NCBI GenBank assembly: GCA_040221175.1
Contig: JAVJVK010000004.1
Location: 186,001-250,000, forward strand
Origin: Phycisphaerales bacterium
GTDB taxonomy: Bacteria; Planctomycetota; Phycisphaerae; Phycisphaerales; UBA1924
Length of the DNA stretch: 64,000 nucleotides
Reading direction: 5' to 3'
Shown here: in pieces, positions 15,512-23,503 of the stretch
How the letters are laid out: each line of letters starts with the position of its first letter
Numbering within the stretch: position 1 is the stretch's first letter
Position numbers and translations under genes: made by a program
The notes under the pieces: model-generated
The model's database searches: none
Seen by the model: only the letters and a program-made list of their open reading frames with translations
What the model was told of the DNA's origin: nothing

Positions 15512-17698
15512 TTACTCGACCCGGAACTCCACGTCGTCCAAGCCGATCCGACCCTCGGTCGAGCCGAACCCGGGCCCGAATTCGAAGCGCACCTGCTCCA
15601 CGTCGCTCAGGTCGATGTCCGTGCCATCCCGCAGGAAGTCCGCGAGTCTGATGGTGATGGTCTCGAACTCGTTCGACCAACCGTCAGAGCCAGTAGGGCT
15701 TCCCGTACGCTGGTACACCTCTTCGATGCCCCCGCCGTACGCCCCGATGTTGATCGAGCTGCGCCCGCCCGAGCCATCCACGAGCGTTACCGTGAAGGTC
15801 AGGTCCTCCAATGCGGCCGCCGTCTCGGGCGCCCGGCTGATCTGGCACGCCCGGAAGCTCAGCGACGCGAAATCGCTGACGTCGCGATGGATCGGCAGCA
15901 GCGTGTACGCGAACGATGCCGGCACGCCGTCCCACCCGAAGGTCACCCCGTTCGAACTGTCAATGGAACTGGGCCTGTTCCGGCTCATGCCGTTCATCGG
16001 CTGCGAGGGATTCCACGTGTACGTGCTATCCAGATCACGCATCAGTCCTTCGAACACGCCGAAGACGTCGAACGAAATGGATGCGCCGCTGCTGGCCAGC
16101 GTGGTCGAGCCCTGGCTCTGGAAGTCATCGACCACGGAGTCGCTGCCGCCGCGGGCGGGCCGATACTCGTTGTCGACCACCGTGCTGTCGTTGATGGCCG
16201 GGAAGTCCAGGCTCTCCCACTGCCGCTCGTTCACGTCGCGGGCCGGCTCGTTGCCCCGCACGTAGAGTTGGATGAGCGCCAGCCAGTCGATGAGCGCCAC
16301 GCGCTGCACCTCGGGCCGGCCGATCTCGGTGCCGGCAGGGCCAACGAAGTCATTGAACCCACAGCAGTTGAAGTCATTGTGGTCGGCGCCCTGGATGTAG
16401 GTCACCTGCTTGTTGCCCGTGCCGCGCTCGTAGATCGCAAATGGCTTGCTACCGCTGGCCACGCTGCCGCGCACGTCACCGTCCGACGAGCCATAAATCA
16501 GGTGGAAGTTCGAGTTGCCCGGCCGGGCCCGGATACCGAAGTCCGTCGGCGCGATGCTCGAGACCACGAGGATGTCTTCGAGCACGTAGTTCACCGGGCT
16601 GTAGCTGCCCGTCACGATGCGGTCATACGCACGAGCCACGCCCTCCCCACCGCGGCTGTGGCCGATCCACACCGTTCGACTCTGGTCGAGCCGGCCGTCC
16701 AGCGCACCGCCAGCGATCGTGTCGAGGTTGCCGAAGAAGTAGTCGGTGTGCGTCAGCGTCGTGGTCGAGGCCGTCTCGATGCCCGGCACGGTGTCGTTCT
16801 GGTGGCTCATCACGACCCAGCCGTGGCTGGCGAAGTGGTCGTGCATGTAGTCGTACCAGCGATAGTCCTGACCGTTGCCGTGGCTGATGATGACCACGGG
16901 CACGTCGCTGCGGCTGGCGATATCGCTGGGATAGGTCAGCCGCTGCTGGTTGCGCGAGCTCGGAATTCCCGGGAAGGTCGCCGTGTACGTCTCGACGCGC
17001 GTAAATGCCGCCGGCCCGAGCGTCGTCAGGTCCTTGAAGAGCCAGAAGCCCACGTCGTCGTAGCCGTCGATCAGGTCGCCACCATCGAGCATGCCATTGC
17101 GGTTGACGTCGATCACGACGTCGTAGGGCACGCCGATGCTCTCGCCAGCATCAGCGTTCAGGAACGCCGTTCCGCCCATCATGGCGATGTTGTCGGCCGT
17201 CGAGGCCCCACCGCCAAACGTCGCCGGCTGCGCCAGCCCCCGCGCGTCGATGAGCATCGGATCGGACGTCCACTCCGAGGCGTCCTTGTCTTCGACCAAG
17301 TAGACGTCCACCGTGCCGCCGGGCACCGTGGCGCGCGAAGGGTCGATCGCCACAGAGATCACCTGACCCGCATTGAACGCCCGGACATAGTCGGCATGCG
17401 GAAACTGATCCAGCGCCACGGAGGCGAGTTGAACGATCTGAAAGTCATCCGAGCAGCCGAGCGTAAAGAGGTTCTGGAACTCGAGAAAGTCGAAGATGTC
17501 CAATCGACCGTTACCGTCGAAGTCGGCCCGCAGGTCACCCGCGTCGAACAGGTTCTGGAACGCCAGGAAATCGAACACGGTCAATTCACCGTCGCCGTCG
17601 ATGTCCGCCGGACAGCCGGACTGGGCCATCGCGGCCGGACCGGCCAGCATTCCAGCCGCCACCGCCAGCATCGCGGCGGTTCGTGTGGTGATTCGCAT
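15512..17698 (-). CDS. Exported alpha/beta hydrolase with N-terminal dockerin module, copy 1
   Basis: A 728-residue exported protein. It has a signal peptide (ends AAMAQ), then a dockerin/EF-hand pair at about residues 29-83 (CPADIDGDGELTVFDFLAF and ADFDGNGRLDIFDFLEF, closing with GC). A central alpha/beta hydrolase domain carries the strand VPVVIISHGNG, the nucleophile elbow WIGHSRGGEG (Ser348), a likely acid in GSSDGD (Asp406) and the histidine in GADHNDFN (His440). It is close in feel to PAF-acetylhydrolase or cutinase-like esterases. A C-terminal beta domain ends GRIGLDDVEF, like a carbohydrate-binding jelly roll. AGAGGAG precedes the ATG. It is a tandem paralogue of 17761-19923. Substrate unknown; a polymer ester is plausible. 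Confidence 0.8.
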   Translation of the reverse strand: MRITTRTAAMLAVAAGMLAGPAAMAQSGCPADIDGDGELTVFDFLAFQNLFDAGDLRADFDGNGRLDIFDFLEFQNLFTLGCSDDFQIVQLASVALDQFPHADYVRAFNAGQVISVAIDPSRATVPGGTVDVYLVEDKDASEWTSDPMLIDARGLAQPATFGGGASTADNIAMMGGTAFLNADAGESIGVPYDVVIDVNRNGMLDGGDLIDGYDDVGFWLFKDLTTLGPAAFTRVETYTATFPGIPSSRNQQRLTYPSDIASRSDVPVVIISHGNGQDYRWYDYMHDHFASHGWVVMSHQNDTVPGIETASTTTLTHTDYFFGNLDTIAGGALDGRLDQSRTVWIGHSRGGEGVARAYDRIVTGSYSPVNYVLEDILVVSSIAPTDFGIRARPGNSNFHLIYGSSDGDVRGSVASGSKPFAIYERGTGNKQVTYIQGADHNDFNCCGFNDFVGPAGTEIGRPEVQRVALIDWLALIQLYVRGNEPARDVNERQWESLDFPAINDSTVVDNEYRPARGGSDSVVDDFQSQGSTTLASSGASISFDVFGVFEGLMRDLDSTYTWNPSQPMNGMSRNRPSSIDSSNGVTFGWDGVPASFAYTLLPIHRDVSDFASLSFRACQISRAPETAAALEDLTFTVTLVDGSGGRSSINIGAYGGGIEEVYQRTGSPTGSDGWSNEFETITIRLADFLRDGTDIDLSDVEQVRFEFGPGFGSTEGRIGLDDVEFRVE

Positions 17699-17760
17699 AT
17701 CTCTGACTCCTCTACTCCCCCGAGGTGTTTCGTGATGACGCTCGTCGGTGACGTATTCGC

Positions 17761-19923
17761 TCAGGGCAGCAGGCGGACGTCGTCTAACCCAATGCGACCG
17801 GTCTCCGACCCGTGGCTGGGCCCAAAACGCAGCCGGATCGTCTCGATGTTCCCAAGGTCCAGCGTCCGGCCGTCGCGCGTGAAGTCAACCAGTCGGATGC
17901 GGATGGTCTCGAACTCGTTCTGCCAGCCAGGGGCGCTCGTGCCATAGTCCCTGCGAGGATACGGATCACGCACGCCCGCGTATCCAGCGGTGGACACCGC
18001 GCTCGCGTTGCCATCGCCATCGATCAACTCCACGGTGAAGAACGTGTCGTTGAGCGAAATAGTGGTCAGCGGGTGCCGCGTGGACTGGGCCGCCCGGAGG
18101 CTCAGGCTGCCCAGTGCGCTGAGGTCCCGCTGGCCTGCGGGCAGTGCAAACGCATAGGTCGCGTCGTCCCCTTCCCACTCGAACACAACGCCGGCGGTCG
18201 TATCACTGGCCGAGCCACTGGCGCGCGTCATGCCGTTCATCGGATCGGTTGCCACGGCGGTGAAATCGGAGTTGCGGTCTTCCAGCCGTCCCTCGGTCAA
18301 CGAGGAGACATCGAACGAGACCGCCGCCCCACTGCTGGCAACGAGCGAAGAGGGTTCGCTCTGGTAGTCATCGATCACGACGCCCACGGCAGGCCCCGGA
18401 TTGTGCTCGCGGATGATCTTCGAACTCTGGGCGATGCTCGGCGACTGCAACGAGGTCTGGTGACGCCAGATGAACTCCTCGGCCCAGCCGTTGTCGCGCA
18501 GGTATCGCTCGGCCAGCGCCAGCCACGTGGCGTTGGCGATGCGCTGCCCTTCGGCGCGACCGATCTCCGTGCCCGGAGGACCCGTGAAGTCATTAAAGCC
18601 GCAGCAGTTGAAGTCGTTGTGGTCGGCGCCGTGTACATACGTCACCTGCTTCGAGCCCGTGCCGCGTTCGTAGAGTTGGAAGCTCTGGCGATCATCGCGA
18701 TGCGGGCAACCGCACACGTCGCCATCGGCTGCACCGAACAGCAGATGGTAGTTCTGGTCATGGATCTGGCTGGTCGTGCCCTGCCACACCGTGGGCGCGA
18801 TGCTGCTGGTGACCTTGAAGTCGCTCAGCGAATAGTGCGTCGGCACGTACACGCCGTCCACGATCTTGCTCGTCGCCCGGACCACGCCCTCACCGCCGCG
18901 GCTGTGGCCGATCCACATCACCCGGCTGGTATCAACCCGGCCGGCCAGGTCGGGCGCGAACGCGGCGTAGTTGCCCAGGAACGCGTCGGCATGCCGAAGC
19001 ATGCTGTCACTGGCCGCCTCGATGCCGGGTATCGTGTCGTTCTGATGGCTCATGACCACGTAGCCGTGGCTGGCCAGGTGCTGCTGCACGTAGTCGTACC
19101 AGCGATAATCATGCCCATTGCCGTGCGCGATGATGACCACCGGCATGTCGGTCAGGCTCGGATCGTCGGGATACACCAGCAATTCGCGGACGCGATGCGA
19201 GGGCAGGCCGGGCCAACTCACCGCATAGTCACGCGATGGAGCCCGGTCGTACGGGCCAAGCCGCGTCAGGTCCTTGGCATACCAGATGCCCGTGTCGTCG
19301 CCAAGGCCATCGATGACGTCTCCCGGCGAGAGCATGCCGTCGCGATCGGCGTCGATGACCACGTCGTACCCGGCCGCAACACGCGATTCGGTTTCGGCCG
19401 GGGCAAGCAGGGCCGTCGAATTCAACGCGAAGACGTTGGCCTGGAATGCGCCGCCGGGAAACGTCAGGCTCTGCGGACCCGTGGCTCGGGCATCGACGAG
19501 CGCCGGATCGGCGATCCACTCCGATTCACTCCGCGCCGGAACCACGTACACGTCGACCGGCACGCCAACGAGCGTCGCATGTTCGCTCGGGTCGATCGCA
19601 ATCGAAGCCGTCTGTCCGACTACGAACGTCCCGACGATCTCGATGTGCGGATACCCGCTCCGTGCTCGCCCCAACAGTTCGGCGCCCTGCACGGCGGACG
19701 GACATCCGGCATCGAATGCGTTCTGGTATGCCAGGAAATCGAACAGCGTCAGGTCGCCATCGCCGTCGAAATCAGCGATGGGATCTCCGGCGTCGAAGAA
19801 GTTCTGGAACGCCAGGAAGTCGAAGATGGTCAACGAGCCATCGCCGTCGAGGTCCGCTGGGCATGCGTTGCTGACGGATGCGAGGCCGGCAATAGCCAGC
19901 ACGGCAAGGACGGTTCTGCGCAT
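17761..19923 (-). CDS. Exported alpha/beta hydrolase with N-terminal dockerin module, copy 2
   Basis: A 720-residue paralogue of the next gene downstream, 62 bp away. It has a signal peptide (MRRTVLAVLAIAGLASVSNA), a dockerin pair at about 21-75 (CPADLDGDGSLTIFDFLAF and ADFDGDGDLTLFDFLAY, closing with GC), then the hydrolase domain with MPVVIIAHGNG, nucleophile WIGHSRGGEG (Ser341), acid in GAADGD (Asp400) and GADHNDFNCCGFNDF with His435. The jelly-roll-like tail ends SETGRIGLDDVRLLP. The calcium loops look more canonical here than in copy 1. Whether the dockerins bind any cohesin is unknown; none is visible in the window. The two genes may be cotranscribed and probably act on related substrates outside the cell. 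Confidence 0.8.
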   Translation of the reverse strand: MRRTVLAVLAIAGLASVSNACPADLDGDGSLTIFDFLAFQNFFDAGDPIADFDGDGDLTLFDFLAYQNAFDAGCPSAVQGAELLGRARSGYPHIEIVGTFVVGQTASIAIDPSEHATLVGVPVDVYVVPARSESEWIADPALVDARATGPQSLTFPGGAFQANVFALNSTALLAPAETESRVAAGYDVVIDADRDGMLSPGDVIDGLGDDTGIWYAKDLTRLGPYDRAPSRDYAVSWPGLPSHRVRELLVYPDDPSLTDMPVVIIAHGNGHDYRWYDYVQQHLASHGYVVMSHQNDTIPGIEAASDSMLRHADAFLGNYAAFAPDLAGRVDTSRVMWIGHSRGGEGVVRATSKIVDGVYVPTHYSLSDFKVTSSIAPTVWQGTTSQIHDQNYHLLFGAADGDVCGCPHRDDRQSFQLYERGTGSKQVTYVHGADHNDFNCCGFNDFTGPPGTEIGRAEGQRIANATWLALAERYLRDNGWAEEFIWRHQTSLQSPSIAQSSKIIREHNPGPAVGVVIDDYQSEPSSLVASSGAAVSFDVSSLTEGRLEDRNSDFTAVATDPMNGMTRASGSASDTTAGVVFEWEGDDATYAFALPAGQRDLSALGSLSLRAAQSTRHPLTTISLNDTFFTVELIDGDGNASAVSTAGYAGVRDPYPRRDYGTSAPGWQNEFETIRIRLVDFTRDGRTLDLGNIETIRLRFGPSHGSETGRIGLDDVRLLP

Positions 19924-20061
19924 GGGTACTCTCCCCGGCGAGTCGGAGGTATGCGGGACGGCCTTGGCCCCGCTGCACAGATTACAGCAGCCGGGCTGCG
20001 ACCGCGACGCAAAAATCCGAAAAAGTGGCTCTGGTGCTCGAAAAACGCATCGGGCCCGGCC

Positions 20062-21240
20062 CTACGCGTTCCCCAATGCCCCCAGGCGGTCCAGCGCGAA
20101 CGTGCTCGCCAGCGGATCCGCATCCGGGCCGTCCAGCATCGCCGACACCGCACCGGCCGCTGTCCGATAAGCCAGGGACATCCCATGCCCGGTAAACCCG
20201 CCACAGAACCAGACGGCCCCGTCGTCGCCAACTGGGCCCACCAGCGGCATGCCGTCGGGAGAGAAGCCCATGGTGCCCGCCCATCGTGCCGTGATCCGGA
20301 TGGGCTTATCCAGCAGCATGCGCGCGAATGACTCGATGGCCTCCTGCACCTCCGGCGTCGCGCCGTCCTCCAGCGTGCGCTCGTGCTGCGCAAAACGATC
20401 GCGGCAGCCGCCGACCACGATGGTCCCGTCGGGCGTCTGACGAATGTACTCATGCCCACGATTGACGTAGTACGCGTAGTCCAGGCGCGCACCCTCGGCC
20501 GAGAGCGCCAGCATCTGGCCCCGGTTGGGCCGAACCGCAGCCGCCAATTGCGGTAGCAGTGAACCAACGTATGCGTTGGTGCACACCAGAACCCGGCGAC
20601 AGCGGACATTCGTCGAGCCCGTTCGCACCATGCATGGTGCTCGATCTCCGGGCGATCGCTCGATGGTGTGGACTTCCTGGCCGGCCAGAACGGCCGCGCC
20701 GAGCTTCGACGCGAGGAGCGCAACGAGCTCCGAGGGATTGATCGTCGCGTCGCCCGGATTCACCAGACCGAGAAGCGGAAGTTCGCTTGCCCAGGCGCTG
20801 TCGCCGCCAGACTCGACCAGCAGCACCCCAAAGCCATCGTCCTGCAACAGCCTGGCGGACGCGACCAGATCATCGGCTTCGGCCTGTTCAAGCGCAAGCA
20901 GGCAACTTGGCGTGTGGCGATACGACGCGAAATCACCCGCGCCCTCGGATCTCAGCCCGCGAAGGTTCTCTTCGCTCCACCGCCAGATGTACTGGGCCGC
21001 CTCGGCGCCCAGGGTTTCACGCGCAACCTTGTAGCTCTCGGCCATGCCGCGCATCAGGAAGCCCGCATTCCGGGCGCTCGCGCCCGAGCCTGGCACATGC
21101 CGTTCAAGCACCACAACGGACAAGCCGCGGCGCATCAGATGCAGCGCCGCGGACAAGCCGCACACACCACCCCCGACGACCGCGACATCGGCGTCGATGA
21201 GTTGTGGCTTCGAAGATCGCTGCCAGTACGAAACGGTCAT
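20062..21240 (-). CDS. FAD-dependent amine/amino-acid oxidoreductase
   Basis: A 392-residue flavoprotein of the DAO family (DadA/GlpD/sarcosine oxidase type). The FAD dinucleotide-binding fold is at the N-terminus (DADVAVVGGGVCGLSAALHL), followed by the typical SGASARNAGFLMRG, which usually contacts the flavin. A second glycine-rich stretch (WAGTMGFSPDGMPLVGPVGD, then WFCGGFTGHGMSLAYRTA) is the DAO C-terminal cap. Such enzymes oxidise secondary amines or D-amino acids; the substrate cannot be read from sequence. It follows a small Cys/His-rich membrane protein by 25 bp, probably the same transcript. The 138 bp downstream to the next gene show nothing clear. Confidence 0.85.
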   Translation of the reverse strand: MTVSYWQRSSKPQLIDADVAVVGGGVCGLSAALHLMRRGLSVVVLERHVPGSGASARNAGFLMRGMAESYKVARETLGAEAAQYIWRWSEENLRGLRSEGAGDFASYRHTPSCLLALEQAEADDLVASARLLQDDGFGVLLVESGGDSAWASELPLLGLVNPGDATINPSELVALLASKLGAAVLAGQEVHTIERSPGDRAPCMVRTGSTNVRCRRVLVCTNAYVGSLLPQLAAAVRPNRGQMLALSAEGARLDYAYYVNRGHEYIRQTPDGTIVVGGCRDRFAQHERTLEDGATPEVQEAIESFARMLLDKPIRITARWAGTMGFSPDGMPLVGPVGDDGAVWFCGGFTGHGMSLAYRTAAGAVSAMLDGPDADPLASTFALDRLGALGNA

Positions 21241-21265
21241 CTGGCGTCAGCCAGAGGCCGGCCGG

Positions 21266-21463
21266 TCAGGCGGAGGCCAGGCGGGTGGCGCGGAGGTTCC
21301 ACAGGCTTCGGCCGGCGTACACGAGCAGGCCTGCGCCGAGCGCGACCGCCAGCAGGGTCGGCACGGAAAGCGAGAAGCCCGCGGCGTGGACGGCCACGCA
21401 GTCGGTGCAGAAGCCGGCATGGGCGTGCGAAGCGTGGCAACCGTGGGTCGAGCAAATGTGCAT
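21266..21463 (-). CDS. Small Cys/His-rich membrane protein
   Basis: A predicted 65-residue protein. The first 28 residues are rich in metal-type ligands (HICSTHGCHASHAHAGFCTDC: four Cys and five His), followed by one hydrophobic segment (SVPTLLAVALGAGLLVYAG) and a short basic tail. GGAG lies 7 nt before the ATG at 21461-21463. The gene sits between the rpmG terminator and the FAD oxidoreductase and is probably the first gene of that short operon. I do not recognise a family; a metal-binding membrane peptide is a reasonable reading. Small size keeps confidence moderate. Confidence 0.5.
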   Translation of the reverse strand: MHICSTHGCHASHAHAGFCTDCVAVHAAGFSLSVPTLLAVALGAGLLVYAGRSLWNLRATRLASA

Positions 21464-21604
21464 CGTGCGTCTCCGTATGGCGCCCCGGGCGTCATTGCTT
21501 CGGGGAGGATCGAGTGTACCGCGTCGAGAATCCAGTTTCAAGAACGGACGCCTCTCCAATCGGCAATCCGGAATTCGAAGTGGAGCAGAATCTTGGTCGT
21601 TGCG

Positions 21605-21644
21605 CTCAAAAACACACCGCGGCGAGCTTTCGGGCTCGCCGCGG
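21605..21644 (-). terminator. Rho-independent terminator after rpmG
   Basis: A perfect 11-bp stem, CCGCGGCGAGC (21617-21627) with GCTCGCCGCGG (21634-21644), and a 6-nt loop. Read on the minus strand it is followed by GTGTTTTTGAG. It lies about 33 bp past the rpmG stop and ends the tRNA-Thr/tuf/rpmG transcript. Confidence 0.8.
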
Positions 21645-21676
21645 CGCCTTGGTTCGCGGGAAGTAGCCGGAAGGGG

Positions 21677-21859
21677 CTACTTGCGCTTGATCTTGTGGAG
21701 GGTGTGCTTTCGCAGTCGGGGGCAATACTTGTTGATGCCCTCCTTCATGCCCTCGGGCAACCCACCACGGACGTTGACCGAGGTGCGGTAGTTGAGGTCG
21801 CCGGTCTCGCTGCACTGGAGCCAGACGTATTCGCGGGCAGCGCCCTTCTTCTTAGCCAT
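21677..21859 (-). CDS. rpmG: Ribosomal protein bL33, zinc-free form
   Basis: A 60-residue large-subunit protein. The core YVWLQC...LNYRTSVN and the ending KYCPRLRKHTLHK are diagnostic. Of the four zinc cysteines of the C+ form only Cys16 and Cys46 remain (their partners are Thr19 and Leu49), so this is a C-minus version that should fold without zinc. It also has an insertion around GGLPEGMKEGI. It follows tuf by 35 bp, the classical tuf-rpmG order, and is followed by a strong terminator. The usual next genes secE and nusG are not here. Confidence 0.93.
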   Translation of the reverse strand: MAKKKGAAREYVWLQCSETGDLNYRTSVNVRGGLPEGMKEGINKYCPRLRKHTLHKIKRK

Positions 21860-21894
21860 GGGTCACGTCCTCTTGGGCACAAGCCGAAAGGTGC

Positions 21895-23097
21895 TTACTC
21901 GATGATCTCGGTGACGACGCCCGAACCGATGGTGCGGCCACCTTCGCGAACAGCGAAGCGGAGGCCGGCCTCCATGGCGACGGGCTTGCCCTCGAGGTCG
22001 ACCTCGATCTCGACGTTGTCGCCGGGCATGCACATCTCGGCGCCGCCCAGCAGCTTCACCGATCCGGTCACGTCGGTAGTCCGCATGTAGAACTGCGGCT
22101 TGTAGCCCGAGAAGAACGGGGTGTGGCGGCCGCCCTCTTCCTTGGTCAGCACGTAAACCTCACCCTTGAACTTGCGGTGGGTGTTGATGCTGCCGGGCTT
22201 GACGATGACCTGGCCGCGCTGGATGTCGTTCTTCTCAACGCCGCGGAGCAGCAGGCCGCAGTTGTCGCCGGCCATGCCCTCTTCCATGGACTTGTTGAAC
22301 ATCTCGACGCCGGTGATGGTGGTCTTCAGCGGCTCAGCACGGAGGCCGACGACCTCGGCGGCATCGCCGACCTTGATCACGCCACGCTCGATGCGGCCGG
22401 TGGCCACGGTACCGCGGCCCTTGATGCTGAAGACGTCCTCGACCGCCATCAGGAAGGGCTTGTCGGCCTCACGGGGCGGCTCAGGGATGTAGCTGTCCAA
22501 CGCGTCGAACAACTCGTCGACGCCCTTGTTGGCAGCGTCATCGGCGGGGTTCTCGACGGCGGCCTTCGCGGTGATGTGCACGATGGGCGTGTCGTCGCCG
22601 GGGAAGTCGTACTTGCTCAGCAGGTCGCGAACTTCCATCTCGACGAGCTCGAGCAACTCGGGATCGTCGACCAGGTCGACCTTGTTGAGCGCGACCACGA
22701 TGTAGGGCACGCCCACCTGGCGGGCCAGCAGCACGTGCTCGCGGGTCTGGGGCATGGGACCATCGGCGGCCGACACCACCAGGATGGCGCCGTCCATCTG
22801 AGCGGCGCCGGTGATCATGTTCTTCACGTAGTCGGCGTGGCCCGGGCAGTCCACGTGGGCGTAGTGGCGGTTGTCGGTCTCGTACTCGACGTGCGACGAG
22901 TGGATCGTCACGGTCTTGGACGAGTCACGGACGGTACCGCCCTTGGTGATCTCGGCGTAGCTCTTGGCCTTGCCGCCGCGCTTGGTGGCCGAGCGAGCGG
23001 CCATGGCGGCCGTCAGGGTGCTCTTGCCGTGGTCGATGTGACCGATCGTGCCGACGTTCACGTGCGGCTTGGTCCGCTCGAAGACATCTTTTGCCAT
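21895..23097 (-). CDS. tuf: Elongation factor Tu
   Basis: A 400-residue GTPase that brings aminoacyl-tRNA to the ribosome. The P-loop is GHIDHGKST (19-27; most bacteria have GHVDHGKTT), G3 is DCPGHADY (82-89) and G4 is NKVD. Switch I is unusual: where most bacteria have RGITI this protein has KTVTI (60-64), preceded by KGGTVRDSS. The Mg-coordinating threonine is kept. The rest (domains 2 and 3, ending [15 protein letters not shown]) is ordinary. It follows tRNA-Thr by about 250 bp, with a TATAAT-like element inside that leader. Only one tuf is visible in the window. Confidence 0.97.
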   Translation of the reverse strand: MAKDVFERTKPHVNVGTIGHIDHGKSTLTAAMAARSATKRGGKAKSYAEITKGGTVRDSSKTVTIHSSHVEYETDNRHYAHVDCPGHADYVKNMITGAAQMDGAILVVSAADGPMPQTREHVLLARQVGVPYIVVALNKVDLVDDPELLELVEMEVRDLLSKYDFPGDDTPIVHITAKAAVENPADDAANKGVDELFDALDSYIPEPPREADKPFLMAVEDVFSIKGRGTVATGRIERGVIKVGDAAEVVGLRAEPLKTTITGVEMFNKSMEEGMAGDNCGLLLRGVEKNDIQRGQVIVKPGSINTHRKFKGEVYVLTKEEGGRHTPFFSGYKPQFYMRTTDVTGSVKLLGGAEMCMPGDNVEIEVDLEGKPVAMEAGLRFAVREGGRTIGSGVVTEIIE

Positions 23098-23265
23098 CGC
23101 CGTCTACCTCCAGCATTGCCTCGTCGTCGGCCGCCCCGCTGTAAGGGCGTCTGGCCGACCGGTTCCTCATGAATCACAGCCGGAATCCACACGGAACCGG
23201 CGATGTCTGCCTGTTGCTCGGCGGTCGTCCGAGCCCTCGAACCCGCCCAATTAGAAGCGGGCAGG

Positions 23266-23271
23266 ATTATA
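23266..23271 (-). promoter_or_regulatory. Possible -10 element for tuf
   Basis: A perfect TATAAT on the minus strand, about 170 bp before the tuf start, in the leader between tRNA-Thr and tuf. No good -35 hexamer sits 16-18 bp upstream, so this is only a candidate for a secondary tuf promoter. Confidence 0.35.
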
Positions 23272-23348
23272 GACTGTTCCAGACCCCGAATCGGGCCACG
23301 TCGCCCGCCACCCCGAGAGGCTCCCCGCTCGGGTCGGAAGGCTGCCAA

Positions 23349-23420
23349 AGCCGCTGGTGAGACTTGAACTCACGACCTCACCCTTACCAAGGGTGCGCTC
23401 TACCACTGAGCTACAGCGGC
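23349..23420 (-). tRNA. tRNA-Thr (anticodon GGT)
   Basis: A minus-strand cloverleaf with acceptor GCCGCTG/CAGCGGC, D arm GCTC...GAGC, anticodon stem with loop CTTGGTAAG giving anticodon GGU, and T arm with GTTCAAGTC. No CCA is encoded. Placement directly before tuf matches the thrT-tufB arrangement of many bacteria, so the tRNA and tuf probably share a transcript. Confidence 0.93.
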
Positions 23421-23475
23421 GCCAAGGGCTTCCCCCCGACGGGCGGGAAGATTGCTCACCCAACGGCGAGCCAAC

Positions 23476-23503
23476 ATCGTACGCCACGGCATATCGGCGT
23501 CAA
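23476..23503 (-). promoter_or_regulatory. Sigma-70-like promoter for tRNA-Thr/tuf
   Basis: On the minus strand, -35 TTGACG (23498-23503), a 16-bp spacer and -10 TACGAT (23476-23481), about 56 bp before the tRNA 5' end. The -35 overlaps the stop end of the neighbouring exporter gene. The same TTGACG and 16-bp spacing recur before rpsJ. Confidence 0.55.

Noticed and set aside
22123-23172. 349-codon plus-strand open frame
   Set aside because: Antisense to tuf, with no recognisable motif and a Val/His/Asp-rich shadow composition.
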